From the NCBI GenBank assembly GCA_018897435.1, contig JAHIKI010000083.1, positions 1-42,803 of the forward strand: DNA of 42,803 nt. The letters run 5' to 3'. Shown piece by piece: positions 22,830-31,364 of this stretch (position 1 is its first letter; each line of letters opens with the position of its first letter). Made by a program: the position numbers and the translations under genes. Below the pieces are notes generated by a model. The model saw only the letters and a program-made list of their open reading frames with translations, did not search any database and was not told the origin of the DNA. Source of the stretch: Acidobacteriota bacterium. GTDB lineage: Bacteria > Acidobacteriota > Aminicenantia > UBA2199.

Positions 22830-23147
22830 TTATTTTTCTTTGCCGAGGCGCAGGATCGCCTCGCGGTAAACGATCATCTCCTTGCGCGGCCCGATGGCGA
22901 TCACCTTGACCACGATTTCTTTTTCAATGACCGTGTAAACGATACGGATTTTCTTTTTATCAGCGTACAACTTGTAATAACCGGTCAGGTTGATCCCCGC
23001 CTTGTTGCCCAAGTGCTCACCCTTGTAGGGATTGCTCTCCAACTGTTTGAGCAGCTTGGCCACCTTGAGCTTCCGCCCCTTGTCCAGACGCTGGAAATCG
23101 GCGCGGGCTTCAGCGATCAGCAGGACGCTAAAGGGCTTCGTAGTCAA
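22830..23147 (-). CDS. RelE/ParE-family toxin
   Basis: 105 residues: PFSVLLIAEARADFQRLDKGRKLKVAKLLKQLE, LTGYYKLYADKKKIRIVYTVIEKEIVVKVIAIGPR, the RelE/ParE fold pattern. Family members are mRNA interferases or gyrase poisons held inactive by the antitoxin. The start is TTG 23147, inside the last codons of the antitoxin gene (20-base overlap); no ATG is available until far into the domain, so translation is presumably coupled. Confidence 0.82.
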   Translation of the reverse strand: MTTKPFSVLLIAEARADFQRLDKGRKLKVAKLLKQLESNPYKGEHLGNKAGINLTGYYKLYADKKKIRIVYTVIEKEIVVKVIAIGPRKEMIVYREAILRLGKEK

Positions 23148-23421
23148 TTTTATTTTCCAGCAAGACGTCCTTTAAAGAATGCGTTTTAACGGAATTTTTT
23201 CTTTTGTCCACCGCTTCGGCGATATCCATCATCTCGATCCATTCGTAAATTTCCTTCATTTCCTCATAGGCTTCGACCGGCAGGATCACCGCCTCGATGC
23301 GGTTGTTTTTGGAAACCGCGGCCCGGGCCAAGGATTTTTTCTGGAATTTCTCTAAAATGGCGCCGAAACGCTTGGCCGCTTCGGTAGCGGAAAATATTTC
23401 ATTGCGGGCATATGTGATCAT
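23128..23421 (-). CDS. Phd/YefM-family antitoxin
   Basis: 97 residues from ATG 23421: ITYARNEIFSATEAAKRFGAILEKF is the Phd/YefM N-terminal DNA-binding fold, followed by RIEAVILPVEAYEEMKEI and an acidic toxin-binding tail. ATG 23421 is preferred to the start at 23481 because AGGAG (23429-23433) precedes it at seven bases and the operator/promoter lies immediately upstream. Such antitoxins repress their own promoter. Confidence 0.84.
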   Translation of the reverse strand: MITYARNEIFSATEAAKRFGAILEKFQKKSLARAAVSKNNRIEAVILPVEAYEEMKEIYEWIEMMDIAEAVDKRKNSVKTHSLKDVLLENKIDYEAL

Positions 23422-23441
23422 TAATATACTCCTTTTCTTCC

Positions 23442-23478
23442 GTATAATTATACTAATGTAATTGTTCCTTTTTGTCAA
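23442..23478 (-). promoter_or_regulatory. Promoter and operator of the toxin-antitoxin operon
   Basis: TTGACA at 23478-23473; a perfect 12 bp palindrome GTATAATTATAC at 23442-23453 contains a TATAAT (20 bp away), while TAGTAT at 17 bp is the better spaced -10. The palindrome covers the -10 and is the likely antitoxin operator. Confidence 0.6.
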
Positions 23479-23533
23479 CAATAAATGAATAAAATTACAT
23501 CGTTAGGGACTGTCCCCAAATAATCAAATCATT

Positions 23534-24472
23534 TCACTGGATATCGTAAGTATAACCGTTGTTCAGCCTGGATGAGGATCGCAGGTGCTGTTGTAAATAT
23601 TGACCGCAATTGCTGCCGATAAGGTTCTCTTCCAGTTCACCGATACTCACCAGGACTTCAAAACCGAGGGCTTTGAACCCGGCAACGATCTTTTTACCGG
23701 CAACTCCACTCAATTGATCGAGACCGGTCCGCAGCCCCTTGGCCTGGGCCCGGTAAGTCGGATTGAGGGGGGTCATTTTGATCAAAAAAACGGCCGGATC
23801 GAAAATGGCGCCAATTTTACTTGGGTCCAGGGGAATGTCCTTGCTCAAGGCAAAATTCAAAGTGATTTTTCTCAGGTTTTTTTCATAAAAAAGGTTGCCA
23901 TAGCCGGCAATTTTGGCAAGATTCCATTTCGCGACCGGCATCAGCCAATCGCGATTTTTTTCATCACTGGAGTGGATCGAAAACTGCAGCTGAAAATCAC
24001 GTCCTTGATATTCTTTTTTTCTGAGTTCCAGAAGCTTATTGAAAAAATCCCCGCTGTTTTCGGGAGCGATTGTTGACAGCGAAGCGATCAGTCCCGGGAT
24101 GGGGAAAAGACCGGGCAAAGCCTTCAAGACATCGAGCACGGCAGGATTGAAAGACGGCTCCCCCATCCTGGCAAATTGAATTTTCAGTTTCTTGACATCC
24201 GGGAGGCGACCGGGGAATCTTTTATTGACAAGATAATCAATCTGCTTTAATATTTCAGCAGCTGTAAGTTTGCCACGATAATCACTTCCGGCATCGCACA
24301 TCCGGCAGCCGACGGTGCAGCCGAAAAGTGTGGAAACGATCAATACCCATTTCGTTTCGCGAGGCAGAGGGGGCTGGAGAGACTCGACGAATTCCACCTT
24401 TCTTCCCCCTTCCATAGCGGCGATATACACCATGGCAATATCCTCTCGGCCGGTTGCACTTATGATTTTCAA
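23534..24472 (-). CDS. RlmN/Cfr-like radical SAM protein lacking one catalytic cysteine
   Basis: 312 residues from TTG 24472 (or 299 from ATG 24433). CTVGCRMC (C52, C56, C59) is the CxxxCxxC cluster motif. RlmN landmarks follow: ARMGEPSFN (MGEP block), ASLSTIAP, FSIHSSDEKNRDWLMPV (SLHA..D..R..LMP block), MTPLNPT (LIPWNP block) and SNCGQ near the end (C289, the methylated cysteine position, C355 of E. coli RlmN). At the position of E. coli C118, which resolves the RNA adduct, the protein has I45 (LIVSTLFGC). The N-terminal RNA-binding domain of RlmN is also missing. So it is RlmN-like in fold but probably does different chemistry. Its start overlaps the TrxR-like gene stop (TTGA). Confidence 0.8.
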   Translation of the reverse strand: MKIISATGREDIAMVYIAAMEGGRKVEFVESLQPPLPRETKWVLIVSTLFGCTVGCRMCDAGSDYRGKLTAAEILKQIDYLVNKRFPGRLPDVKKLKIQFARMGEPSFNPAVLDVLKALPGLFPIPGLIASLSTIAPENSGDFFNKLLELRKKEYQGRDFQLQFSIHSSDEKNRDWLMPVAKWNLAKIAGYGNLFYEKNLRKITLNFALSKDIPLDPSKIGAIFDPAVFLIKMTPLNPTYRAQAKGLRTGLDQLSGVAGKKIVAGFKALGFEVLVSIGELEENLIGSNCGQYLQQHLRSSSRLNNGYTYDIQ

Positions 24473-25359
24473 ATTCTAGCCCCCGAAAGTTTCTGCACCA
24501 TCTTCATTGCCGCCCTTATGCCGTCGCCGACGGCAATTCCCACTTGCCGGAACGATCCGTTCGCAACGTCGCCGGCAAAATACAGCAAGCCGTTTTGTTC
24601 AAGTTGAACCCTGAGGCGCGAAAGATTTTTTGACAGGCAATCAAGTTGCATTCTTCTGCCGCAGGCCGCAACCAGGAAATCAACTTCGAGAGCGCCGTTT
24701 CTCAATTGCTGCCGGTAGTCAATCACCACCTGCCTGCGCTTTTCGAAGCCGACCCTTGAAATCCTGACATTGTTCAAATAAGAAATACCTGATGATTTCA
24801 GGGCTTCACGCCAAAGTTCGGGAGAACATTTTCTATTCGCGCTGCGATTGAGAATGATCACTTCATTCTTCCGGGCCAGACTCAAAGCATAATCAAAAGC
24901 CGCGTCACCAGCGCCAATGATGGCAATTTTTTTGTTTTGCTTGCCGCGCAAACTCCGAATTTCGCTGAAAATTTTTCTGTTCCATTCCGCAAGAGCGGAT
25001 AATTCTTCAGGAATCATGGCCTCGGTCCCGGAAGCAAGCAACACCATCTTGCTCGAATATTCCCGGTCATTGGTGGAAAAGCGGAATTCGTTTTTCTTGA
25101 AATCCAGTTCTTCCACTTTAGCAATGGTCACATCAATAGACATCCCCTTCAGTTGCTTGCGGAACAAATACACCAGTTCGGGACCGGAAATGCCCCGTGG
25201 AAAACCAGGATAGTTGTCCACACGGTTGGCATTCAGCAGCAGCCCGCCGATTTGGTTCTTTTCAAAAAGCAAGGGGGATATGCCGTAGCGCTTGAGCTGA
25301 ATGGCCGCAGCCATTCCCGCCGGCCCGGCACCGATTACGGCTACTCTTGCAACCCTCAT
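24469..25359 (-). CDS. Thioredoxin-reductase-like FAD/NAD(P) oxidoreductase without redox CxxC
   Basis: 296 residues. FAD loop GAGPAGMAAAIQL at 10-22, GGLLLNANRVDNYPGF as in thioredoxin reductases, VLLASGTEA, second nucleotide loop IIGAGDAAFDYAL, and a C-terminal FAD block YFAGDVANGSFRQVGIAVGDG. The ACATCDG-type active-site disulfide normally found just before the second nucleotide loop is absent (the region reads LAEWNRKIFSEIRSLRGKQ). It therefore resembles TrxR-like ferredoxin/flavodoxin reductases. Overlap with the radical SAM gene suggests it could feed electrons to that enzyme, which is inference. Confidence 0.85.
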   Translation of the reverse strand: MRVARVAVIGAGPAGMAAAIQLKRYGISPLLFEKNQIGGLLLNANRVDNYPGFPRGISGPELVYLFRKQLKGMSIDVTIAKVEELDFKKNEFRFSTNDREYSSKMVLLASGTEAMIPEELSALAEWNRKIFSEIRSLRGKQNKKIAIIGAGDAAFDYALSLARKNEVIILNRSANRKCSPELWREALKSSGISYLNNVRISRVGFEKRRQVVIDYRQQLRNGALEVDFLVAACGRRMQLDCLSKNLSRLRVQLEQNGLLYFAGDVANGSFRQVGIAVGDGIRAAMKMVQKLSGARI

Positions 25360-25360
25360 C

Positions 25361-26074
25361 TTATCCGTGCATTTTGCGGCAAATGCTTTCGGTCAAAGCC
25401 AATTCCGCGAAAGCAAATCCGAGGTTCAACAGGGAAGCCAAGTGGAAACGTTCATTGTAGGCCGCGGTACCGTCAACCAAAAAAAACACTTCATAACCCT
25501 TTTGAAAAGCGGAACGGGCAGTTGATTCGCAGCAAACATTGGCCATGACGCCGCCGATGACCAACTGCTTGACATGCCGTTTTCTGAGCATTTCATCTAA
25601 AGGTGAATCCATGAACGCGTCATATCTGGTTTTTTTTATGACCACCTGGTTTTCGTCATAGAGGTCCGGGATGATCCCGCTCAAGGGATCATCTTTCTTG
25701 ATCAGTTTTTTCCACCACGTGGCCATCAATCCCGCGTCCCGGGCTGAATTCAAATGGCGGGTGAAAATAACCGGCAGCTTCATTGCAGCGTAAGTTTGGC
25801 ATAGCCTGCTGATATTGGCAACGATGGCCGGAGCGCTGGGGATGAAGGCGTGAGAAGAACGATCAAAAAAATATTTTTGCGTGTCCAGAATAAGCAAGGC
25901 GGATTCCAGCGGACTGAAAGAAAGATGACGCTGCGGGATAAGCATTTTCACATAGCGCAGCATTGTCTTTGCTTTCGGCACCATGTTTGTCTTAGTGAAA
26001 TACAGTTCTTTTTTTTTGGATTTCCGACCGCGGCGATTTCCTTGCGAACTCGAAGCTTCAGTAGCGGCTTTCAT
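25361..26074 (-). CDS. Isochorismatase-family cysteine hydrolase
   Basis: 237 residues. The triad of the family is visible: D64 in LLILDTQ, K148 in VIKKTRYDAF and C181 in GVMANVCCEST, preceded by the cis-peptide GGV block. Substrates in this family vary (isochorismate, nicotinamide, N-carbamoyl compounds) and cannot be chosen here. The first ~45 residues are basic and not part of the domain; Met31 or Met38 are possible later starts, but ATG 26074 overlaps the rdgB stop as ATGA, as elsewhere in this gene run. Confidence 0.82.
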   Translation of the reverse strand: MKAATEASSSQGNRRGRKSKKKELYFTKTNMVPKAKTMLRYVKMLIPQRHLSFSPLESALLILDTQKYFFDRSSHAFIPSAPAIVANISRLCQTYAAMKLPVIFTRHLNSARDAGLMATWWKKLIKKDDPLSGIIPDLYDENQVVIKKTRYDAFMDSPLDEMLRKRHVKQLVIGGVMANVCCESTARSAFQKGYEVFFLVDGTAAYNERFHLASLLNLGFAFAELALTESICRKMHG

Positions 26075-26673
26075 AGAGCCAACCCTCCATGTAAAAGAAA
26101 TTTTTTTAGTTGCTCAAGAGCCAGGGCGCGGTGGGAGATGCGGTTCTTTTCTTCCAGGGTCAGCTCGGCGAATGTTTTGCCAAGAGGCGGATAAAAAAAG
26201 AGCGGATCGTAGCCGAAACCGCCCTCTCCCCTCTTGGCAAAAATAATTTCTCCTTCGACCTGGCCGCTGAAAGTGGCAAGCGCTGAACCATTGCGGGAAA
26301 TGCAGACGGCGGAAACGAACCGGGCCCGGCGATCAACGATGCCCTGCATTGCAGCCAACAGTTTTTGGATGCGCGCATCATCATTGGCGCCTTCCCCGGC
26401 ATAACGAGCGGAAAGCACGCCGGGGCGACCGTCCAGAGCTATGACCTCCAGTCCCGAATCATCACCCAGAGTACCCAGGCCGGTGAGCTGGCTGTAATAA
26501 TCGGCTTTCAAACGGGCATTTTCGGCAAAAGTGGCCCCAGTCTCGCTGACTTCAGCAGTTATATTCATATCGGCAAAGGAAAGCAAACGGATATTTACTA
26601 GGCCAGCTTTGAGGAAATTTTCTATTTCACGTTTTTTGCCCTGGTTACAGGTGGCCAGTAGCAGGGTGGTCAT
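26071..26673 (-). CDS. rdgB: XTP/dITP diphosphatase (Ham1/RdgB)
   Basis: 200 residues; hydrolyses non-canonical purine triphosphates. LLLATCNQGKKREI at the N-terminus, ETGATFAENARLKA, DDSGLEVIALDGRPGVLSARYAG and GGFGYDPLFF are all signature blocks, and SHRALAL near the end completes the fold. It overlaps the MgtC stop by four bases upstream and the isochorismatase-like start by four bases downstream. Confidence 0.95.
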   Translation of the reverse strand: MTTLLLATCNQGKKREIENFLKAGLVNIRLLSFADMNITAEVSETGATFAENARLKADYYSQLTGLGTLGDDSGLEVIALDGRPGVLSARYAGEGANDDARIQKLLAAMQGIVDRRARFVSAVCISRNGSALATFSGQVEGEIIFAKRGEGGFGYDPLFFYPPLGKTFAELTLEEKNRISHRALALEQLKKFLLHGGLAL

Positions 26674-27317
26674 AGGTTCTCGGAAAGGATTTCCTTTACC
26701 CCCTTGATGAGCATGATCTTTTCGATGAAATCACGATTTTTGTTTTCCGAAGTATTGAAAATGATCTCAAATTCATAACCACTTTCCTTGCGATTCAAGC
26801 GGGCACTGGAATAACGGATGTTCAGTTCGGTCAGCACCTGGCGGACATCGACCAGCAGGGACGCTTTTTCTTCAGTGCTGATCAAGTAGATGTAATTCTG
26901 CTTCTGCTTTTCCAGGTAGGCCTGCAGAAATTTGAACACGGTCAGCACCAGGACCACAAAAATCGTAACCAGGAAGGCCACCAGGTAAAAACCGCTGCCC
27001 ACGGCGATGCCGATGGCGGCCACGGTCCAGATGGTGGCCGCGGTGGTCAGGCCGTGAACGGCGAAACGGGCCTGGATGATGGCCCCTGCCCCCAGGAAAC
27101 CAATGCCGGAAACGATCTGCGCCGTCAAACGGGCGGGATCTGCGGTCTTGCTCAAAGCGGCGATCTTAAAGGAGAGAATGGTGATTAGCGCACTGCCGAT
27201 GGCGATCAGTATGTTGGTGCGCAGGCCGGCTTCCTTGTGCGACAGCTCCCTTTCCAAACCAATGATCCCACCCAGCATAGCCGCCAGCAGGATCTTCAAT
27301 ATGATATCGATTTCCAT
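26670..27317 (-). CDS. MgtC/SapB-family membrane protein
   Basis: 215 residues. The MgtC domain occupies the first ~125 residues with four or five membrane helices and the conserved GGIIGLERELSHKEAGLRTNILIAIGSALIT and QIVSGIGFLGAGAIIQ blocks. The C-terminal ~80 residues are soluble and look like a small ACT-like domain (LVDVRQVLTELNIRYSS). The family is linked to magnesium homeostasis or modulation of F-type ATPase; the job in free-living bacteria is unclear. Four bases separate it from the UbiA-like gene. Confidence 0.88.
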   Translation of the reverse strand: MEIDIILKILLAAMLGGIIGLERELSHKEAGLRTNILIAIGSALITILSFKIAALSKTADPARLTAQIVSGIGFLGAGAIIQARFAVHGLTTAATIWTVAAIGIAVGSGFYLVAFLVTIFVVLVLTVFKFLQAYLEKQKQNYIYLISTEEKASLLVDVRQVLTELNIRYSSARLNRKESGYEFEIIFNTSENKNRDFIEKIMLIKGVKEILSENL

Positions 27318-27321
27318 GGTT

Positions 27322-28233
27322 TCACCTCAACCAAAAGGCGATTAAAAAAACAACCAGCAAAAACAAGGTGTAAAGTGCAAAGTAGGGATTCTTCAGCATT
27401 TTTTCAGGTTCCTCCGCCGCATCACGGTCCTGGACGGATTTGTAAATGAAAAAGATCAGGTAGAAAACAATGAATGGCAGGGCGAATAAAAATGTTTTCA
27501 AGTTCAACTGCAGTGAGAAAATAATGAACATGGCCAGAAAAAGCAGGGCGTTGGCGGCCATGAAGGATATCAAGCCGCTGATGCTGTAGCGGCTGAGCGA
27601 CAGGCGGTAGGCCGACGATTCCTCGGCAGTCAGAAATTTTTTTTCGGCAACCCTCTTGCCGACCATCAGGAAATTACCGAAAGCCCACCACGCCGCCAGC
27701 AAGCTTAGCGGCGGGAATCCGGCCTCCAGCACATACCAGCCTATCAGGAAACGGATCGGATTGTTCGCCGATTCCAGCGTGGAATCGAGATAAGGGATAT
27801 CTTTGCAGCGCAGCGGCTGCACATTATATAGAATTCCGGCCAGCAGTAGGGCGGCTAGGCTGAAAACGAAAGGCAGGCGAAACTTGAAATACGCAATCCC
27901 CAAGGCGCTTGCCGCAAGCAAAGCCCAGCAAGTGAGCAGCAATGGAACGCTGATCTCGTTGCCGACCAACGGGCGGTGTTTTTTCCCCGGATGAAAGGCG
28001 TCAAAAGGCGCGTCGGTGATCTCGTTGATGATGTAATTGGCCGTGGAAACCATCCAGGTCAAAACGAATGCTAGAATGATCTTCAGCGGTAGAAACGGGG
28101 ACAGGGCGCTGCGCAGCCAGTCGGGATGGACCAAAAAAACGGCAGCGGAACCTATGATGATTGCCGTGCTGCGGGGCCAGCGGTCCAGCCGCAGCGAAGC
28201 GATATACAGGCTACTTTTCTTTCTTTTTGGCAT
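27322..28233 (-). CDS. UbiA-family prenyltransferase
   Basis: 303 residues with about eight membrane helices. First motif NEITDAPFD (N-x3-D-x3-D) binds the prenyl diphosphate through magnesium; the second region is KDIPYLDS. The sequence LYNVQPLRCKDIPYLDS resembles the group that includes decaprenyl-phosphate phosphoribosyltransferases as well as UbiA/MenA-like enzymes; the acceptor cannot be fixed from sequence. It begins inside the methyltransferase gene (23-base overlap), so product modification by that methyltransferase is possible. Confidence 0.85.
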   Translation of the reverse strand: MPKRKKSSLYIASLRLDRWPRSTAIIIGSAAVFLVHPDWLRSALSPFLPLKIILAFVLTWMVSTANYIINEITDAPFDAFHPGKKHRPLVGNEISVPLLLTCWALLAASALGIAYFKFRLPFVFSLAALLLAGILYNVQPLRCKDIPYLDSTLESANNPIRFLIGWYVLEAGFPPLSLLAAWWAFGNFLMVGKRVAEKKFLTAEESSAYRLSLSRYSISGLISFMAANALLFLAMFIIFSLQLNLKTFLFALPFIVFYLIFFIYKSVQDRDAAEEPEKMLKNPYFALYTLFLLVVFLIAFWLR

Positions 28234-29104
28234 AGATTTCCCAGGAATCCAACAGTTGTAGTTTCAAGTGTAGCTTTTTCAGCCGTGTTTGTAAAGCCTT
28301 TATTTTCAAGAAGGGCAGCAAACGGGTCAACAGGTAGTAGGCGGAAAAATTCCAGGCGAACCTTTTGCGCAAGACGATCTCAAAACCGTGTTTTTCCAAA
28401 AGCCAAACCAGGGAACGGCTGTTGAAAAAATTGAGATGGGCGACACGGTAATGCCACCAGCGGCCGCCCATAATCCTGGCCGCCAGGCTGCCTATATCGG
28501 GAGTGACAATGACCAGCATGGCGCCCGGAGCCAGAAAACCGCTCAGAACCTTTAAAAAAGTATCGGGATTGGTTACATGTTCCAGCACGTCGAGCAAAGT
28601 GATGACCGTGAATTTTTCGTTGGCGCTGAATTGCTCCACCGTACCGCAAAACAATTTCAGGCCGTATAGCCTCTCGGCGTCAGCGACCAGCGCCACGGAT
28701 GGTTCGATGCCCTCAACCCGATAGCCCGCTGCCCGGGCCAAGTTCAAAAAAATGCCGCTGGCCGCTCCGACATCCAGAAGCAGAGAGCCAGGTAGCGCGT
28801 GCGGGAGCAGTCTCTTTAAAATAGTCGAAAAATTCCGGCCGCGGCCCTCGTTTTCCTGGCTATACTCTTCGTCGGCCAAGTTCGCGTAAAACTCGGCGAT
28901 GGTTTCTTGGGCCGGGCACGGATTGGCAAAAACAAAACCGCAGCGCCGGCAGGAAAAAAATGTCCAGCGCAAGCCGTAGTGGCTGTCGGTGATCTTGAAA
29001 TCAGCGGCGCTGATCTTTTGCGGAGCAACCGTCCCTTTTATAAAAAGCGAGATTTGCGGACTTTGGCAGAGGGGGCAACTGTCAATGGACTGGAGCCGGA
29101 TCAT
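28211..29104 (-). CDS. Class I SAM methyltransferase with N-terminal zinc ribbon
   Basis: 297 residues. N-terminal CPLC (C10, C13) and CRRCG (C52, C55) form a likely zinc ribbon; SAM motif I LLDVGAASGIF at about 109-119, then VEGIEPS, TLLDVLEHV (motif typical of Methyltransf_23-type proteins) and GAMLVIVTPD. Such zinc-ribbon methyltransferases often act in polysaccharide or secondary metabolism. Placed between the peptidase gene (gap of five bases) and the UbiA-like gene (overlap). Confidence 0.87.
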   Translation of the reverse strand: MIRLQSIDSCPLCQSPQISLFIKGTVAPQKISAADFKITDSHYGLRWTFFSCRRCGFVFANPCPAQETIAEFYANLADEEYSQENEGRGRNFSTILKRLLPHALPGSLLLDVGAASGIFLNLARAAGYRVEGIEPSVALVADAERLYGLKLFCGTVEQFSANEKFTVITLLDVLEHVTNPDTFLKVLSGFLAPGAMLVIVTPDIGSLAARIMGGRWWHYRVAHLNFFNSRSLVWLLEKHGFEIVLRKRFAWNFSAYYLLTRLLPFLKIKALQTRLKKLHLKLQLLDSWEIYAKKKEK

Positions 29105-29109
29105 GATTT

Positions 29110-31296
29110 TTACGATTTATCGGGAACCGTCTCCGCGCCCGGCGCAGCGCAACGTTCGGGAAAGAATTTCCTCAGCCAGAAATCGAGGGCCGCTTTTCTG
29201 AATTCGGTCGCTTTGATGCCGCGTACGCCGTGGCGCTCGCCCGGATAAACCATGAGTTCGGCTGTTTTCCCCAGGTCCAACAAGCCGTTCAGCAATAGCA
29301 AGGTGTTCTGCATGTGGACGTTGTCGTCCATGCTGCCGTGGGTCAAACGCAGGCCGCCGCGGTAGGTCGGCAGATGCGTAAGCACCGAGGCTTGACGGTA
29401 ACCTTCGGGATTCTCCGTCGGCAGGTCCATAAATTTTTCGGTGTAGACCGAGTCGTACAGGGACCAGTCGCTGACCGCGAAGTCAGCAATGCCGCAGGCG
29501 AACGAATCGGGAGCCGCGGCCAGGGCCAGGGCGGCGACATAGCCGCCGTAGCTGCCGCCGCTAATGCCGATCTTTTTACCGTCGACAAAAGGCAAACCGC
29601 GCAGATAAGCGGTCGCGCTGCTGTAATCGGCGATCTCCCATTTTCCCAGGCAGCGGTGCATGGCTGCCATCCCTTGCTTGCCGAAATGGCCCGAACCGCG
29701 GTGATCTACTTTCAGCACGATGATCCCCTGCTGGGCCAGGAAATAATCATCCAGGCGGCGGGGGAAAACGTCTTTTGCCGAACGGCGGCCCGGGCCGCCG
29801 TAAACGGACAATACGACCGGATATTGTTTTTCGGCATTAAAATCGGGAGGCAGGTACCAGACGGCCGGTAATTGCAGGCCGTCGGCGGTCGGGATTTTGA
29901 ACATCTCCACCTTGCCCAGGGCGACGCGCCGCAAAGCGGGAGTGGCGCTTTCGCCCAAGCGGCGCAGCACGCCGCCGTCGCGGGTACACAGTCGCAATAT
30001 TGCTGGTTGCTGCAGGGACGAAAAGCGGTCGAGAAAATAAGAACCCGCCTTGGAAAAGGTCACGCCGTGAGTGCCGTCGAGCCTAGTCAGGCGCTGGGGG
30101 GAGGCGCCAATGAAGGACACCCGGTAAAGATCGGTCCGGGTCGAATCCTCCTTGTCGGCGCTGACAAATGCCAGCCTTTTTTTTTCATCCACGAATTCGA
30201 TCCGGCTCACTGACCACTTGCCGCTGGTGATCATCTTTTCCATGCCGTTGGCGTACACACGGTACAGGTGATTCCAGCCGCTCTTGCTGCTGAGCAGCAG
30301 AAAACCTCCGCCCGCCAATGGTTGAAAATCACCGGAACCCAGGAAATCTACCCAGGCCTTTTGTTTTTCGCGATAGACCCGGCGCAGTTTTTTATCGGTT
30401 AGTGTGTATTCATAGACGTGCAATTCATCCTGACCGCGATTCAGCCACTGCAGAAAAAAACTTTTTCCGTCCGGGGTCCAATCCAGAAATGTAAGGTAAT
30501 GGTCGACTTTCGCCGGGAAAGCGATCCAGTCCGTATGACGGCCGGCCAGGTCGATCACGCCTATTTTTACAACCGGATTGGGAAAACCGGGTTTGGGATA
30601 GCGTTGCATTTCCAGGCGGCCATAGGTCCCGGCGGCATCGAAGAGCGGGAACTGCGGCACCCGACTCTGGTCAAAACGCAGGAAAGCGATCCTGCTGCCG
30701 TCGGGGCTCCAGTTGAAGGCCCGGTAGCGGCTGCTTCGGCCCAGAATCTCCTCATAATAGACCCAGGAGGCGTAGCCATTGAGGATCTCCTCGCTGCCGT
30801 CAAAGGTCAATTGTCCGGGAACGCCAGCGACTGTGTCGCAGACGAACAGGTTGCCGCCTGCCGTATAGGCCAGGAAACGGCCATCAGGAGAAAAGGTGGG
30901 ATTTTCTTCAGCCGCCGCCGTGGCGGTGATGCGGCGGATGGTTCCCGATTTTTTTTGGAATAAATAAATATCGTCCGCGTCGAGAAATGCCAGTTGGGAA
31001 TAATCGGCAGTATGGTCGTCGGGTTTGAGAAAGTTCAGGTTCGCCGGCCTCTTCATTTTGAGCGCCTGGGGGTCAAGCAGGACCTGCGATCGGCCGCTGC
31101 GGGCATTGACCAGGAATACTTTCCCTGCGCGTGTTTCAAGGAATCGGGCGTCATCGAACCAGCCGGATATGACCGGCAGGGTCCGCAGCAGCGCATCGCC
31201 CTTGTTGAGATAAACCTGTTCAGAAGTCAATTTTTCCAATTCCGCGGCGTTCAGGCTGAAGATACAAACCAGCAGGAGAAACAGCACTCTCTTCAT
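29110..31296 (-). CDS. S9-family prolyl oligopeptidase, DPP-IV-like, exported
   Basis: 728 residues. Signal peptide 1-17. N-terminal beta-propeller region (repeated SPDGRFLAY-type strands) contains WVYYEEILGR, matching the double-Glu motif that binds the peptide N-terminus in DPP-IV. Catalytic hydrolase domain from about 470: nucleophile S582 in GGSYGGY, D657 in GSMDDNVH, H689 in GERHG. It probably removes Xaa-Pro dipeptides in the periplasm. ATG 31296 is preceded by GGAGG and it is the first gene of an eight-gene minus-strand run. Confidence 0.93.
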   Translation of the reverse strand: MKRVLFLLLVCIFSLNAAELEKLTSEQVYLNKGDALLRTLPVISGWFDDARFLETRAGKVFLVNARSGRSQVLLDPQALKMKRPANLNFLKPDDHTADYSQLAFLDADDIYLFQKKSGTIRRITATAAAEENPTFSPDGRFLAYTAGGNLFVCDTVAGVPGQLTFDGSEEILNGYASWVYYEEILGRSSRYRAFNWSPDGSRIAFLRFDQSRVPQFPLFDAAGTYGRLEMQRYPKPGFPNPVVKIGVIDLAGRHTDWIAFPAKVDHYLTFLDWTPDGKSFFLQWLNRGQDELHVYEYTLTDKKLRRVYREKQKAWVDFLGSGDFQPLAGGGFLLLSSKSGWNHLYRVYANGMEKMITSGKWSVSRIEFVDEKKRLAFVSADKEDSTRTDLYRVSFIGASPQRLTRLDGTHGVTFSKAGSYFLDRFSSLQQPAILRLCTRDGGVLRRLGESATPALRRVALGKVEMFKIPTADGLQLPAVWYLPPDFNAEKQYPVVLSVYGGPGRRSAKDVFPRRLDDYFLAQQGIIVLKVDHRGSGHFGKQGMAAMHRCLGKWEIADYSSATAYLRGLPFVDGKKIGISGGSYGGYVAALALAAAPDSFACGIADFAVSDWSLYDSVYTEKFMDLPTENPEGYRQASVLTHLPTYRGGLRLTHGSMDDNVHMQNTLLLLNGLLDLGKTAELMVYPGERHGVRGIKATEFRKAALDFWLRKFFPERCAAPGAETVPDKS

Positions 31297-31364
31297 GTGG
31301 CCTCCATAAAATATTTTTCAGTTCGAATATTCAGAAAACACACCGTCGCAGCGGCAGCGTCTCA

